This document shows positions 34,670-47,540 of a stretch of DNA of 64,000 bases, piece by piece (position 1 is the first letter of the stretch; every line of letters begins with the position of its first letter). The notes beneath the pieces are model-generated. The model was not told the DNA's origin. It saw only the letters and a list, made by a program, of their open reading frames with translations, and made no database searches. Source of the stretch: Bombyx mori (taxonomy: Eukaryota; Arthropoda; Insecta; Lepidoptera; Bombycidae); assembly GCF_030269925.1 (NCBI RefSeq), contig NC_085124.1, forward strand, positions 6,820,001-6,884,000, written 5' to 3'. The position numbers were made by a program, and so were the translations under genes.

Positions 34670-35423
34670 GTTTGTAATGACTGGAAATCTTAATTTTGCT
34701 CCAAATATACCCTGTAATTTCATCGTTACATTATAAGTTTGTTACATTGACTTTAAGAGCAAAAGTTTACAGTGGTCGTTTTCGTGTTATTTGGTTCATA
34801 ATTTTTTTTAAAGCTCCCTTAAAATTTGTAGAGACGCCGTCATAAAATGTTTTAAATTGAATTTCGAATGTTTACAGCTATAAAACAACTTCGTTTCTGG
34901 CCAAAAAATACGACAGATTTAATTTGATACTCAAATTTTTACTCATACTCAAATTTTGTATTCACTCTGGAATTGGTATTCCCAAAGCAACTCCCAGAGA
35001 GCTCATTCATGTTGTGACCACATGTTAACACTTGACATATGAATTGATGGTGGTATAGACCGACCATTGGAGTTTTTTTTTGATAGAGTATTGGTCCATT
35101 TCAATAAATACTATTAGAAAAAAATGCGTCTGAAATTTTACCTAATTGCTGCATGTGTTTGTATGTAAATTTATCTACAAAAAGTTTTTTGTTAAATATA
35201 CATATCTATGAGACTTACATCAATATAAAGATTTATATCAATTTATACTAAGGATAAATCACATTTTATCGCCTGTAACCTCGTGAATTACCTTTTTTAT
35301 GATGTTAATAATAATTTTACCAGTAATCTACCTTAGTGAATATTTCGTAAAATTTGTTTACAACTTAACATATACCGAACTAATACTAACATTATGTATT
35401 TTAACATATTTGTTCTATTGCTT
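34670..35423. other. Non-coding stretch, nothing recognised
   Basis: AT-rich, no supported feature. Confidence 0.4.
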
Positions 35424-35838
35424 AGGTTTCTGGACGAGTTCACAGCCCACTTTATGTTAAGTGAGAGCTCATAGACGTTAACAACGTAAATGTCACTGTC
35501 CACCGTGCGACATGAGTTCCAAGTCTTAGTTTAGTAGCATAACGGCTGCCTCACCCTTCAAACCGAAACGCTTTTTTCGCGGCAGAAATGGGTAAGATGG
35601 TGGTACCTACCCGCGCTGACTCATAAGAGGTTCTACCACCAGTAATTATGCAAATTATAATTTTGCGGGTTTCACTTTTATTACACGATGTTATTCCTTC
35701 ATCGTAGAAGTCAATCGTGAACATTTGTTGAGTACGTATTTCATTAGAAAAATTGGTACCCGCCTGGGATTCGAACACAGGTGCATCGCTCAACACGAAT
35801 GCACCGGACGTCTTATCTCTTAGGCCACGACGACTTCA
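35424..35838 (-). mobile_element. Bm1 SINE, near full length
   Basis: The minus strand runs from the tRNA-like head (GAAGTCGTCGTGGCCTAAGA, then TGTTCGAATCCCAG as box B) through the Bm1 body. The 3' end is degraded (TTCTGGACGAGTTCACAGCC on the plus strand) and lacks an A tail. It is more diverged than the copies at 18533 and 39205. Confidence 0.85.
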
Positions 35839-36514
35839 AAATCAAAAAAATAAATCAAAGTTAAATTATCTAAGTCTGTGTAACTATATTGACTTCATTC
35901 CCTGTTGATATACTACGCCGTGTGATTGTTAATATTTTCGAACAATACGAGGGAAAAATAATTTAATTAGATTATTATATTCGTGGCCTTAACGGCATCA
36001 CATGTGCTCCTCATTCATATGGTTGCAGTTTTGAGACCGGACACGCGCTATTAGTTATGTAAACAACGTAAAATTTCCTCACGAATGCTCACGGCTAGCC
36101 ATCTATAAACAATGTATGTATGTACATTGCTATTGAAATAAACCACGTAGGGCATGTTGCAAGTAACGGTACCGCCACCGACCTTTTTTGCCGTAAAACC
36201 ATTGTACGATTATAAACGTAGTTACCTATTTTTAAAGTAGGTACAAACTGCTGTGGACAAACACAGCACCGGTCGTTATGAAAAAGCTTGGGGAAGTCCG
36301 ATGTCCAAAAGTATATCCTGTCTTTCGGCGGACGATGGTTTTGAAAAAAGTTCATGTACAGCGTAGTTTTATTTATTTCTTGATTCAATTAACACAAAAC
36401 AGATTAAACTTAAACTTTAGCTAGTCTTTAGCTTTTTAGCTTACCGTAGTTAGTAGTATGAAGATAACCAGGGCTTGAATTTACTTTTACACTGCTCCGC
36501 AGGCAAAAACAATA
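35839..36514. other. Non-coding stretch, nothing recognised
   Basis: An open frame at 36095-36388 on the minus strand has no domain or splice support. Confidence 0.4.
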
Positions 36515-36671
36515 CGCGCAAAAATAATGCTTACAAAACCATCTGTTATCTATGGTTGAAACTAGGTATAGGCCAGTTTTGTATCAAAATTTATTATGTT
36601 TTAAATAATGTAATACATAAGCACGAATATGAAAAATTGTGGGTTAGGCCACTTTTGTGCTGACAGTCTTA
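36515..36671 (-). mobile_element. Fragment of the 56.5-kb MITE, one end
   Basis: Matches the 56540-56710 half of the MITE in inverse orientation (CCATCTGTTATCTATGG, CAAAATTTATTATGTTTTAA, GGCCACTTTTGTGCTGACAG). Only one terminal repeat, ending at 36671, is present. Confidence 0.75.
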
Positions 36672-36967
36672 ATAATAAATTACATTTCAATATTTGTACA
36701 ATCGTAGTATCATCAGCAACATCAATATTACAATTCAAATGAGACAATAACAAAGATTGCGAATATGACTTTCCCTTTATGTCTTCTCTCTGACATTGCC
36801 CGTGAGCAGCAATAGAACCTATCTATCTATTGGATTTACATAAAGAGCCGAATGAGTCCGCCTTGAACTCGTATATTTGCCATGACAATCATAGGTGAAG
36901 AGGTAGCACGAATTTGATTTCAATATTTTTATAATCTACATACATCTCTCTCTCTTCGATCGCTCCC

Positions 36968-37138
36968 TCACTGCTGAGGATCGTGACTCCGTCCGATTTC
37001 GTCAACCAACTGTCTCCATCGATCCCGCCCTGCAGCCCGGTGGAGTGCGTCGCTGATAGGTATCCCCAGTTCCTCCGCTATTTGGTCCGACCATCGTTTG
37101 GGACCTCTACCCCTAGGCCTTTTTCCCTCTATTTTATA
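36968..37138 (-). pseudogene. LINE reverse-transcriptase C-terminal relic
   Basis: The minus strand gives an open frame of about 57 codons, KIEGKRPRGRGPKRWSDQIA then EELGIPISDALHRAAGRDRW, ending DPQQ and a stop at 36968-36970. The GRPxxRWSD...A..DR..WR layout is the usual C-terminus of moth RTE/CR1-like LINEs. No core domain is present. Confidence 0.7.
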
Positions 37139-37795
37139 ATCTACATACCTACATAATGGACCGCTTTACACTAATAAAATAAATCAAATGTCAAATGGTT
37201 AGATTTGTCCAAATGTAAAAAGAAAAACATAAAAAGACATTTCGCATACAGCTGAATGCTTTTATGCTAGATGTTGAGCTGTATGCAAATAGTGATGATT
37301 GAATGGATTTCCAATTATTGTTTTATGCTTAAAAGTACAATTCGTATTCAATTTTTGTCTGAAAATTAAGAAAAATGATATTATTTTAAAATCATAAACT
37401 TTATTTGGACAAACAAACCATAATACTAGTCACAACAGAAAGAACAATGTTCACCTCCCAGACTATATTGGAGCAAAGTGACTTTGAGATACGAGAATCA
37501 ACACCTCCATATGGAGATTGAATTCTCTTTACATTATATTTACATATATACCCAAAGATTTTTATTTACATGATCATTTGTGTAGTAAAATGTAGTAAAC
37601 ATCCCTTTAGAAGAAAATGTAAATATTATCGTGTAAAGTCTGCAACGTGTAATAGTGTAATATGCTAAATTATAAAATGAAATAATATTTCTATTACACT
37701 GATAAAACAATTTAATTGGTTTAATATATGGAAACTTGTCCTAGTGAACGAATAAAAATACAGTACAATATACATATTACAGATTTGTTTATCTT
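37139..37795. other. Non-coding stretch, nothing recognised
   Basis: AT-rich, no supported feature. Confidence 0.4.
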
Positions 37796-37925
37796 TTTAT
37801 TGTTATAGTTAGGCAGTCGAGCATACAGTTCGTCTGGTGTTCATCCTTATTAAAACATGAAGTTGAAGTCTCAATTGCATTATGTAATGGCTATCCCACC
37901 TCAAACCTTTAAACCTGGTGTTTTT
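37796..37925 (-). mobile_element. Degraded LINE tail
   Basis: TTTTTATTGTTATAGTTAGG and CAGTCGAGCATACAG resemble the 31405-type LINE tail; the rest is eroded. Confidence 0.4.
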
Positions 37926-37926
37926 T

Positions 37927-37967
37927 TTTACTGGTGGTAGGACCTCTTGTGAGTCCGCGCGGGTAGG
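37927..37967 (+). mobile_element. Short Bm1 fragment
   Basis: Only the GGTGGTAGGACCTCTTGTGA to GCGGGTAGGTA part of Bm1 is present, ending exactly where the composite element begins. Confidence 0.75.
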
Positions 37968-38575
37968 TAGGCGCCGTTATAAAAATAAACATTTAAAGAA
38001 TTCCAAGTAGCGCTCGTAAAAAAAACACACGAGCAATTCGAATACTAAACGTTAATTATGAGTTTCCTTTATTATGAAGTAAACAGAAGAGTTATATAAA
38101 GGTAACGCTGACACAACGCTGTTACAAATTAAAAGCAATTAATTTTCACAGCATTCTTCTTTGACATTGTGAAGTCAGATTTTGTTACCCTGTTATATAT
38201 GTCCTATCATCTATCCATAAGAAGACACTGATATTATTACCAGATTATTCCGTTTGAATTTCAATACTCGGTAAAGAAATAACATGGTATAATAAAAATC
38301 AAACCCGCAAAATTATAATTTGCGTAATTACTGGTGGTAAGACCTATGGTGAGTCTGCACGGGTAGGTACCACCACCACCCTGCCTATTTCTGCCGTGAA
38401 GCAGTAATGCGTTTCGATTTGAAGGGTAGGGCAGCCGTTGTAACTATGCTGAGATCTTAGAACTTATATCTCAAGGTGGGTGCGCCTTTACGTTATAAAT
38501 GTCTATGGGCTCCAATAACCACTTAACACCAGGTGGGCTGTGAGCTCGTCCACCCATCTAAAAAAAAAAAAAAAA
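37968..38575 (+). mobile_element. Composite element: unknown 308-bp unit fused to Bm1 3' part
   Basis: The left part (37968-38276) is unrelated to Bm1. At 38277 it changes to Bm1 sequence within GGTGAAGGAATAAC (GGTAAAGAAATAAC here), and this continues to an A-rich tail at 38560-38575. An inverted copy at 55550-56163 has the same join. This is either a chimeric SINE-like family or an old Bm1 insertion later copied with its flank. No coding capacity. Confidence 0.75.
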
Positions 38576-39204
38576 ACTTAACCTATAAATTCTTTCGCAG
38601 GAGATATAGGCAGGATGTTGTGTTAGTTTATTTCAGTATTCACCTTAGAATGTCTCCAAAAATTATTCACTCTCACGCGAAGCTTGATACGTCGTGTGTG
38701 CGCAGAGCGGTGTAAGTTACTGAGTCTCGACTATTATACTAAAACTTTACACAGCAGTATGAGCGGATCAAAAGGGGCCATTAATGTTCGCATCCAACAG
38801 GTAACCCGACATCCGCCCACGACCCAAACAGTTTCATTTCGCGATCCCATCAATGGCTTGAAATTGTTGCTTATCTACATAGATTGCGTAAGCTTGTTAA
38901 TGCTTCCATTTAATATGTAACAGTTCTCGTGGTTAGGTTTTGGAAGTGTGTTGCGTTTTTATAAGTGAGGTTGATCGAGGGTTTTGTGAACAATCGAAAT
39001 GCCTACTCAATTTTATTCTGTATTTTAAAGCGGAGTTAAATTTGGCTCGGAAAATAAAAATAAAACTACATTTTAGTACTAGGTAGTACCACTGATATAC
39101 CTACAATAACTTAATTAATGCTGTAAGTTAATCATTCAATTAATATTTTATAAAATACTTCAAATGCTTAAATTGAATTTATTTAGAATTTGTATGCTAC
39201 AAGT
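38576..39204. other. Non-coding stretch, nothing recognised
   Basis: Short open frames at 38533-38920 show no domain. Confidence 0.4.
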
Positions 39205-39635
39205 GAAGTCGTCGTGGCCTAAAGGATAAGACGTCCGGTGCATTCGTATGTAGCGATGCACCGATGTTCGAATCCCGCAGGCGGCTACCAAATTTTCTAA
39301 TGAAATACGACAAATGTTCACGATTGACTTCCACGGTGAAGAAATAACATCGTGTAATAAAAATGAAACCCGCAAAATTATAATTTGCGTAATTACTGGT
39401 GGTAGGACCTCTTGTGAGTCCGCGCGGGTGGGTACCACCACCCTGCCTATTTCTGCCGTGAAGCAGTAATGCGTTTCGGTTTGAAGGGTGGGGCAGCCGT
39501 TGTGACTATACTGAGACCTCAGAACTATATCACAAGGTGCGTGGCGCATTTACGTTGTAGATGTCTATGGGCTCCAGTAACCACTTAACACCAGGTGGGC
39601 TGTGAGCTCGTCCACACATCTAAGCAATAAAAAAA
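39205..39635 (+). mobile_element. Bm1 SINE, full length
   Basis: Contains the tRNA-like head with GTGGCCTAAAGGATAAGACG and TGTTCGAATCCCGC, the full Bm1 body and a tail AATAAAAAAAAAAC. It is one of the best-preserved copies in the window. Confidence 0.92.
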
Positions 39636-40058
39636 AAACATATAGATTTTGAAGAGATAACTATTTGGCTTTGCTTCGAAGTTTCCCATAAATATGCCGT
39701 AGCTGTTTTTTTTAAACAGGCACCCAATTACTACACGAAAAGAACTTGAAAAAGGGAAAATAGTGAAACAAATCGTAACCTTTCATGATATTTACACGCG
39801 TATGTAACCACCTACGATAAATTTATTTATTGTACACTCGAACGAGTTTCCTTTCTTTCAGAAGTCGTAAATGTGAGGGGGTAAACTTGAGTAAACATTC
39901 TGCTGTTACATCTCAGATTTATTTTCTCGAACCAGCCAGCTATATAGTATAATGAAATAAATAATTATTTTTATTGATGTTACCTTGTTTAGTGAAGATA
40001 AATTTGTGTTTCGGCGTTTTAAAAAGAACCCTTTTTTATTTATTGTTTTAAAATTAAC
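39636..40058. other. Non-coding stretch upstream of maT copy 2
   Basis: No supported feature. Confidence 0.4.
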
Positions 40059-40060
40059 TA

Positions 40061-41204
40061 GTCAGGTCATAAGTATTGTCACACAGTAAAAACTTTTCTT
40101 TTAGGATGCTGGCCACAAAAAAGTTTATTGAATTCGAATTTCGAATTGTTCATGAAAATAAAAATGTATACTTTTAGAATTTTACTCATTTTTAAATGTG
40201 GAGTGGACGCTTAAAAAAGACCGTGTTGCAGTTATTGCGTTGCATCGTTGCGGTTACGCGCCAATTCAAATTTTTAACATACTGAAAATTTTTAATATAA
40301 CCAAAAGATTCGTTTATCGTACCATCAAACGATACAATAAGACTCTAGTGTAGATGACAGGTCAAGAAGGGGTCGCCCTCGGTCTGTTAGGACTCCAGCA
40401 GTGATAAAAGCTGTGAAGGCGCGAATTCAAAGAAATCCCAAACGTAAGCAGAAACTGTTGGCCCTTCAGATGGGGTTAAGCAGAACCACGGTGAAAAGGG
40501 TGTTAAATGAAGACTTAGGGCTTCGGGCATATCGAAGAAAAACAGGACATCATTTGAATGCTCGTCTAATGGACCTGAGACTGAAGAGATGCCGCGCTTT
40601 GTTGAAGCGGTACGCGGGAAAAAATATCGGGAAATTCTTTTTTCGGATGAAAAAATTTTTACTGTAGAAGAGAGCTACAACAAACAAAATAATAAGGTGT
40701 ATGCACACAGTAGTGAAGAAGCGAGCAACCGTATTCCGCATGTCCAACGAGGTCATTTTCCATCCTCGCTCATGGTATGGTTGGGAGTTTCTTATTGGGG
40801 CTTAACAGAGGTACATTTTTGTGAGAAAAGTGTAAAAACGAATGCAGTTGTGTATCAAAATACAGTCCTGACGAACCTTGTGGAACCTGTTTCTCATACC
40901 ATGTTCAATAACAGGCACTGGGTATTCCAACAAGATTCGGCGCCAGCTCATAGAGCGAAGAGCACACAAGACTGGCTGGCGGCGCGTGAAATCGACTTCA
41001 TCCGGCACGAAGACTGGCCCTCCTCCAGTCCAGATTTGAATCCGTTAGATTACAAGATATGGCAACACTTGGAGGAAAAGGCGTGCTCAAAGCCTCATCC
41101 TAATTTGGAGTCACTCAAGACATCCTTGATTAAGGCAGCCGCCGATATTGACATGGACCTCGTTCGTGCTGCGATAGACGACTGGCCGCTCAGATTGAAG
41201 GTCT
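40061..41204 (+). mobile_element. maT (DD37D mariner) copy 2, 3'-truncated
   Basis: The left terminal repeat starts GTCAGGTCATAAGTATTGTC after TA (40059-40060). The sequence follows the copy at 14193 closely up to GATTGAAGGTCTG (41204) and then diverges, so the last 150 or so bp and the right terminal repeat are gone. It cannot transpose on its own. Confidence 0.92.
40197..41204 (+). pseudogene. DD37D transposase pseudogene
   Basis: Homologous to 14330-15367. The start codon is GTG instead of ATG (40197). One base is lost in the AATGAAG context near 40338 and one in an A tract near 40625, each shifting the frame. The last 16 codons or so are missing. The catalytic positions are still readable (FSDEKIF, QQDSAPAH, NPLDYKIW), with the canonical SPDLNP. 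It retains CGA where copy 1 has the TGA stop. Confidence 0.9.
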
Positions 41205-41905
41205 GATCGAAGTAATAAGTATCTGCTATATATTTAGAAAGAAAACTGTAAAAACTGAATTACACGACGTTGTCAATATTTTTTTACGAATAACTGAAGA
41301 TTTGCGTAGGCGATGCTGGCCAGAAAAATTAATTCTTTTTTGGTATAAAATGATATCTTCCCTTTGACTTGGCCTCTTAATGCTATTAGATCGGGCCATT
41401 GCTAAATTGATTTACGGCAGTTTAAAACTAAGGCCGTTTTCTATTAGATTATTTGGGCTTAATTGCCCTAGGATTATCCTGGGATAGCTCGATATCGTTT
41501 TACGTGCAAAGTGAATTATTAAGTTGAATTTCGAAAGAGATAATCAAACGTTATATAATTTAAATAATTTGTTATATGTATATGTTACTGTAACATGACC
41601 AAAATTTGAAACTGGGTCCGTGGAATTCTAGCTCTCTGTTTTTGATAACATAATATGTTCCATAGTGAGTACTCTGAGGAATTGTATGTAATGATTCAGT
41701 CATCTCCTGCTTAGCACCGCATTGCCCATCAGTGGAATTTAATTAATCCGAACTCAAATATGATATTATACTTAGAACGCAGTGCGTTCATAGTGCGTTT
41801 CCAGAAAAATATTTTGTTATTTACTGTGCGGCTTTTGGAATTTAATTTTTTTGACATCTTTGATATATTCTTCTTCAAACTTGGCTTGAGGAAGATCCTC
41901 AGTAG
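41205..41905. other. Non-coding stretch, nothing recognised
   Basis: No supported feature. Confidence 0.4.
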
Positions 41906-41907
41906 TA

Positions 41908-41996
41908 GGCTTGTCTATGCCCTTGGTATTGTTGGTGTCTATAAACGACGGTGACCACTCTCCATCGTGGCCCTCTGTTTACAAATTCAATAAAAA
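41908..41996 (+). mobile_element. LINE 3'-terminal fragment
   Basis: TTGTCTATGCCCTTGGTATT, ACGACGGTGACCACTC and a final AATAAAAAAACT match the 17697/50262 tail in degraded form. Confidence 0.5.
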
Positions 41997-43870
41997 AACT
42001 TACTTATATAGTCAAAGTATTATAGAAATGTGCATAGTTTTTGATTACGTTCTCTCGATTTGTTTGCGATCTTACATTAAGGATTCAAATACTTTTTTAT
42101 GCATATAAGGAATCGACTGTATCTTCATGTACATATACACTACTGTCTGTTTCGCTGTTTCTGATTTAATTTAAGTTGACAGTGACGAAGTTCGTTTTTT
42201 TCTTAGTCTGGGCTTGTTTCTTTTGTCGAAGATCATTTCTTGTGTTGGAAAGCAAAAAAATTGTACTTTTTTGACAAATTGAATTATTTACTAACTCAAC
42301 ATTTACAAAATTTTATTATTTATTTGATATACACACTCGTATACTATTTAAAATCAATTTATAGTTTTACTTAAAAAATATACATATCTATAAATCTTGA
42401 TGCGCGTAAATTTATCAAAATAGATTCAGATTTGTTCCAATCCCGAAACACAATACCCCTGATGAATAGTTAACGTATTATCATAGCCTATGAATATTAA
42501 ATCACCATTGAAGATGTTTGATTTAATAATTGTACGAGATAGGACATCGTTTGACTATGTTACAGCTTGTCACTCGTATACACGTGTTTGAATTTGATTA
42601 AATTTCCATTGACTAGCTTAGTGTTTGAGGGATAAAGTAATAAATAAAAAAGCTTACTAATTTAGTACTACTGATACCCCTTATTAATGTAGTTTTCCGC
42701 TGTGCTTGTCTTATTTATCAATTATTATATGTTATATTAGATGTTTGAATAACACAAAGGCCATTAAAAATGTTTTCGTGAAAACCGCATTGAAATTAGT
42801 TGTAACGTTCTACCTGTGTTATTTTATAAATGAACATAAGGGTAGGTGATAGCAGAGTCCGTGACGTCATAGAATATTTATTCTATTGTCTGTCTCTATC
42901 TTCAATCTGTATTTGTCTCAGGGACATTAAAAAATCGGTTGGAGTGGACCTTCGTTCCACATTTATATAATTGACACTACTGCTGTGTTATGTTGTAGTA
43001 TTTATTTTACGATTTAGTTGTCTAGTACATACAGATGTTTTTCTTCATCAGATACTGTGATAGAATGTTTGAATGTATCAATATATAATATTTTGTGGTC
43101 TTTTTAAATCGTTGGCGCAAACCAAGGAGCATTGGTTTTTCATTCTAAGTAGGAACTTGTATTCTAAGACGTGCTAATAATTTAAATTGTTTTGTGAACC
43201 GTATTAAGTGTACATATATATTTCGTTAAGTGTTTCTGGCCGATTCTTCTAAGTGGCGAAACAGTATTTCAAATAACTAGCAAAGTCATGAAAAAAGGTA
43301 TTTTTTGCCTTGAATTTTTTTTTACCTTTGGTATACCTATTTAAATGATAATATATTTACGAATTAAACCGAAAAATACTGATGTTCTTGTTAACATTGA
43401 ATGAGAATTTAAATTTTGATTTTTAAATTAATAACCTCAGCGCTATCGCCGAAATATTTGTAATTTAAATAACCTTGCTTCTATGTTAACGATATTACAC
43501 CTTCTTGAAATTAATAAATTACGGATCCCTACGTAAAGGTGGATTCACATTCGACACTGAGCGGCTCAATGCGGGCGCGATAATTAAATCTCGCTCTAAT
43601 TGGGTGAGGATCGATGGCAGCGCCCTCTGTATTTCACGAACACACTTCAGTGCCATCTGCACGTACGGTACACCCTTAAATAGACGATTATCTCAGGCTA
43701 TACGAAAATCCAATTGGATTGTTATCAGATTAATTTTAAATTTTGGAGGATTTTTTTACTGATATTTTACTCGTTGGATTTTATTTAATTTTAATAGATT
43801 TATGATATTAATAAGCTCAGAAAAAACAAAAACTTATCGTTTGAGAATATTTTAAAAAAAACATAGAACC
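41997..43870. other. Non-coding stretch, nothing recognised
   Basis: About 1.9 kb of AT-rich DNA. A small GC-richer patch at 43535-43680 is unexplained. Confidence 0.4.
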
Positions 43871-43872
43871 AC

Positions 43873-44115
43873 TTTTTTACTGGTAGGACCTCTTGTGAGT
43901 CCGCGCGGTTGGATACCACCACCCTGCCTATTTCTGCCGTGAAGCAGTAATGCGTTTCGGTTTGAAGGGTGGGGCAGCCGTTGTAACTACACTGAGACCT
44001 TAGAACTTATATCTCAAGGTGGGTGGCGTATTTACGTTGTAGGTGTCTATGGGCTCCAGTAACCACTTAACCAACAGGTGAGCTGTGAGCTCGTCCACGT
44101 AAGCAATAAAAATAA
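43873..44115 (+). mobile_element. Bm1 SINE, 5'-truncated
   Basis: Bm1 body from ACTGGTAGGACCTCTTGTGA to GAGCTCGTCCACGTAAGCAA and an A-rich tail. Confidence 0.85.
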
Positions 44116-45555
44116 AGGTTGAGGCTGATTACCAGAACTGAGCCGTCTTACGAGCCCCGTGGTGGTGTATCTCCATCTTAGTGTCCTCCGGTTGCCAGAA
44201 AGTCCCAACTCGCTGGTTTGTACGAGGTGCATGGTCGAGAAACTATGGTAAGCCTGGTTCTGGTTAGGTGAATTGCGAGCGAAGGCGAGCTCTATAGGAT
44301 TTGTACAGGTGCGGAACGATCAGAACTGTTTCGGGAAATACCTGCACTGAATCGGAGCTGAGTGGACGGCTGAGTCCTTGACAGAATTGAACCCAGTTTT
44401 TTGTGCAAAAGTGTTTTAGTAGCTTCAACTCCGACATATCTCGTCTATCACCTCAAACTCCCAGCGGTGAAGTTGCGATATTTAATCCAAAACTCAAGCA
44501 TTTCAATCAAAGCGCTTGTGTCTTTTTTATTAAAACAAATCAGTTCTATGTAGGGACTGCATAAAATTAAATGAATAAAACCTCATAATACGACAATAGT
44601 AGAGATGTATATATTGTGGTATACGTTCGTGAAGTATAGACGTGAGTAAGCTAGGATTAAATATTGTACAGTACGCAGGTCGCTCGACTTACCTTATAAC
44701 ATTATGAAATACTTTGCGAGTTCCGATTTTTCACTAAGAAATAAACGGGGCCATTCGCAAGAACACCACATCTACTTAAGTATACATATATATTTTCTCT
44801 CAAATTAAATTTGCGTTTCAGGCCTTCGCAATTCAAGTATTTGTTTTTGTGAATGTCGCGAAAAGAATAGGACGGTAATCTGAGATTCAATTCGCGAAGA
44901 TACTTCCAGTCTATAAAATGGAAATGAAAACAGAACTTTTTAAGGGGAGGAGCTGTGTTATTCTTTCGCTATAACTTTCAATTAACCGCCGGTGTGGCTC
45001 GGAACTTTATGATTGATGTCGTTGCGGTATACCATTCTTTTTGTACAGTAAAACAGAGAGGCTGAATTCTATCTCAGTAATTGATGATCCATGATTACTA
45101 TTGCTCGTGTGTACACTACATCACATACACATTATGTGTATATAACTATAACTGGGAAAAAGATAAGAAAACCGGAGGTTTCGCAACAGCCCACGGTCAT
45201 TCGGTAACGTGCGCACTTATTGTGGTACACTTCATTCACGGTTGTTTGCATAAGAGTTAGTGTATTGCGCAAACGAACGCTCTGAAATCGTGGTCAATGA
45301 ATGATAAAAAAATATGTTATTTTTTGTACGTTATTACAAAGTTAAATCGTACACTGTGTGCATTACTAATAAAAATCTTACGTTACGGACGTTTTTTCCC
45401 GGTTACGGTACCCCTCCACATCGTCCCATAAGGAACTTCGTTCCAAAAATCACGCACGGTCATTCGGCCCCAATTTAGGATTCCCTGTGTTATGGGTACC
45501 AAACGATTGATAAACATACTTATACACGTTAAAATATATACTCTTCTCTTCTTCT
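44116..45555. other. Unassigned stretch with a GC-richer part
   Basis: 44120-44400 is near balanced base composition and looks like degraded coding or repeat sequence. 45390-45500 reads on the minus strand GILNWGRMTVRDFWNEVPYG, which may be a LINE remnant. Neither could be assigned. Confidence 0.3.
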
Positions 45556-45562
45556 TTTTCTC

Positions 45563-45855
45563 CACCTTATCCCACTAGGTGGGGTCGGCACAGCTAATTT
45601 TTCTCTTCCATTCTCTTCTATCAGCCGTCATCTCAACATTCACTTCTCTCTCTCTCATATCGTCATTCACACACTACATCCATGTCTTCTTCGGTCAACC
45701 TCTTCCCCTCTACCTTACATTACCTTACACTACCATTTCCATACATCTCCTAGTCACATGCATCTTCTCTCTACGCATCACATGTCCATACCACGCTAAT
45801 CGTCCGCTCTTCAATTTGTTGATTACCGGGGCTACTTTCACACTTCCTCCTCAAC
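45563..45855 (-). pseudogene. LINE reverse-transcriptase C-terminal relic
   Basis: The minus strand reads APVINKLKSGRLAWYGHVMR then REKMHVTRRCMEM, and after degradation KTWMCVNDDMR-like and DRREWKRKISCADPTW-like sequence. The order WYGHVMRR, (G)RPKxxW and DR..W...CADPT is a widespread insect LINE C-terminus. It contains several stops. Confidence 0.7.
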
Positions 45856-47540
45856 ACATTAAAATATACACATATATAGATAATAGACATCCAGACAGAG
45901 GGCAAACGCATCTGTTCATCACACGAATATTCGCATATTAAGGATCTAATGAGGTATTTTGTAGAAAGTTAAAACAATTAACGCCCTCAATTGTGCAGCT
46001 CTGCACTATTTCACAAACAATCGTGCCAGTTTTTAATTTTCCTCTGAAATGCTGATCTGAATAATAATTCATTTTAATGGGGTTTTCCTGGTCTTACAAT
46101 TCGAAGTTCAGGTTTGAGCGAGAGAATCAAAGTCTATTCATTTCTATTGTATAAATGGACCATTCAAAGCTCAACAGTATCATTTATGTACAGAAGCAAC
46201 AGACCAGGGCCTTTGTCTTTTCTCATAATTAACAAGTTTGAAGAACTTTAATATCTAACCAACTAATTTAATTCACAACCAACGAAACTGTTATTTTATT
46301 TTATGTCTTAATTAAAACATTTTCACGACCAAAATTCGCGTTACTTTTATAAATTTTCATAGTAACATATAATGTATATATATATATATATATATGTATA
46401 GTGTACGAGTAAACATAAATTACAAGATCTAAGGGTAATAAACGAAAATGTATGCAGATAATCTTTTATTGCCAATAAAAAAAACAACGTGATGCTAAAA
46501 TACACTCTTAGATTAATGAACGTTAGCACGATAATTTTAATGCATAACAGGCCGCAGAATAATTCTGGGAAGATAGACAATGTTAAGGCATATCACGAAT
46601 GCATTAAAGGACAATGGTCAGAACGGATGGGACATTTGTACCACGATAAAGTTTCATGTTTTTTCATATAGTTTTATTTATTTGATAGATAATATAATTG
46701 TCGAATATAATTTTAATTATCAGATTTTTAGAACTTTGCAAACATAGGTATTGTGTGTAAAAACTTATAATGCGTTTTGTTATCAACGATCAACCTTTTT
46801 TTGCTATCTTTTTTCAAATAATTGTTTTTTTGTTTTTGCAGACTTTTAAAATATATGAAATACACGAAAATATTTGGATTGTTACCCTTTATAAATCAGA
46901 CTACTCTTATAAGGAAACAATAAAAAATAATAGTGGTACAAAAACTGCTCCTCTCCCTTAAATTAGGAATCGTGACATGCGACTAGGAAAACTTGGTCCG
47001 AGCACTTATTTGAATTGAGATTGCTTTAGTTTAATGTTTTCATCGGTTTTCACGACAGACGTAATTAAAATAAAATTTACTACGACTGACTGATCGTCCT
47101 GTTACGAAAACTGTAAACTATTCGAAACGTCAGAAATAGTATAATAACACTAAAAAATGCGAAATTAAACCGTAAATTTACTTTTAATTATGCTTTTGTT
47201 TATCTTATGAATAGATATGAATGATTTATTTCATTATACGGATGAGCGTGAAAATATTATGCTCATCTTCTATTGCCACCGAAGCGAGGCGAACGTACAT
47301 AAGGCTTAATTGTGAGTTATTAACGCCGTTCACGGGCATTAGCAATGTTATAAGTTACTGTTTGCCAAGTTACTGTCCGCAAAAACGGGTCTCGTACTAA
47401 TATTTTTCAAAGAATAGTTGCGGTCAGGCATAGTCATATCGATTTGCTTGTTTATAGAAAGAGCCTGTTCGGATTGTAGATAATTTCTATCTCGTAATCG
47501 TTTGTAGGTTCTAGGCTTACAGAAAGAGTAATTATGTATA
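45856..47540. other. Non-coding stretch with a TA microsatellite
   Basis: A (TA)n tract lies at 46373-46395. Otherwise no supported feature. Confidence 0.4.

Noticed and set aside
46373..46395. (TA)n tract as a possible origin or promoter
   Set aside because: A plain microsatellite with no supporting motif.
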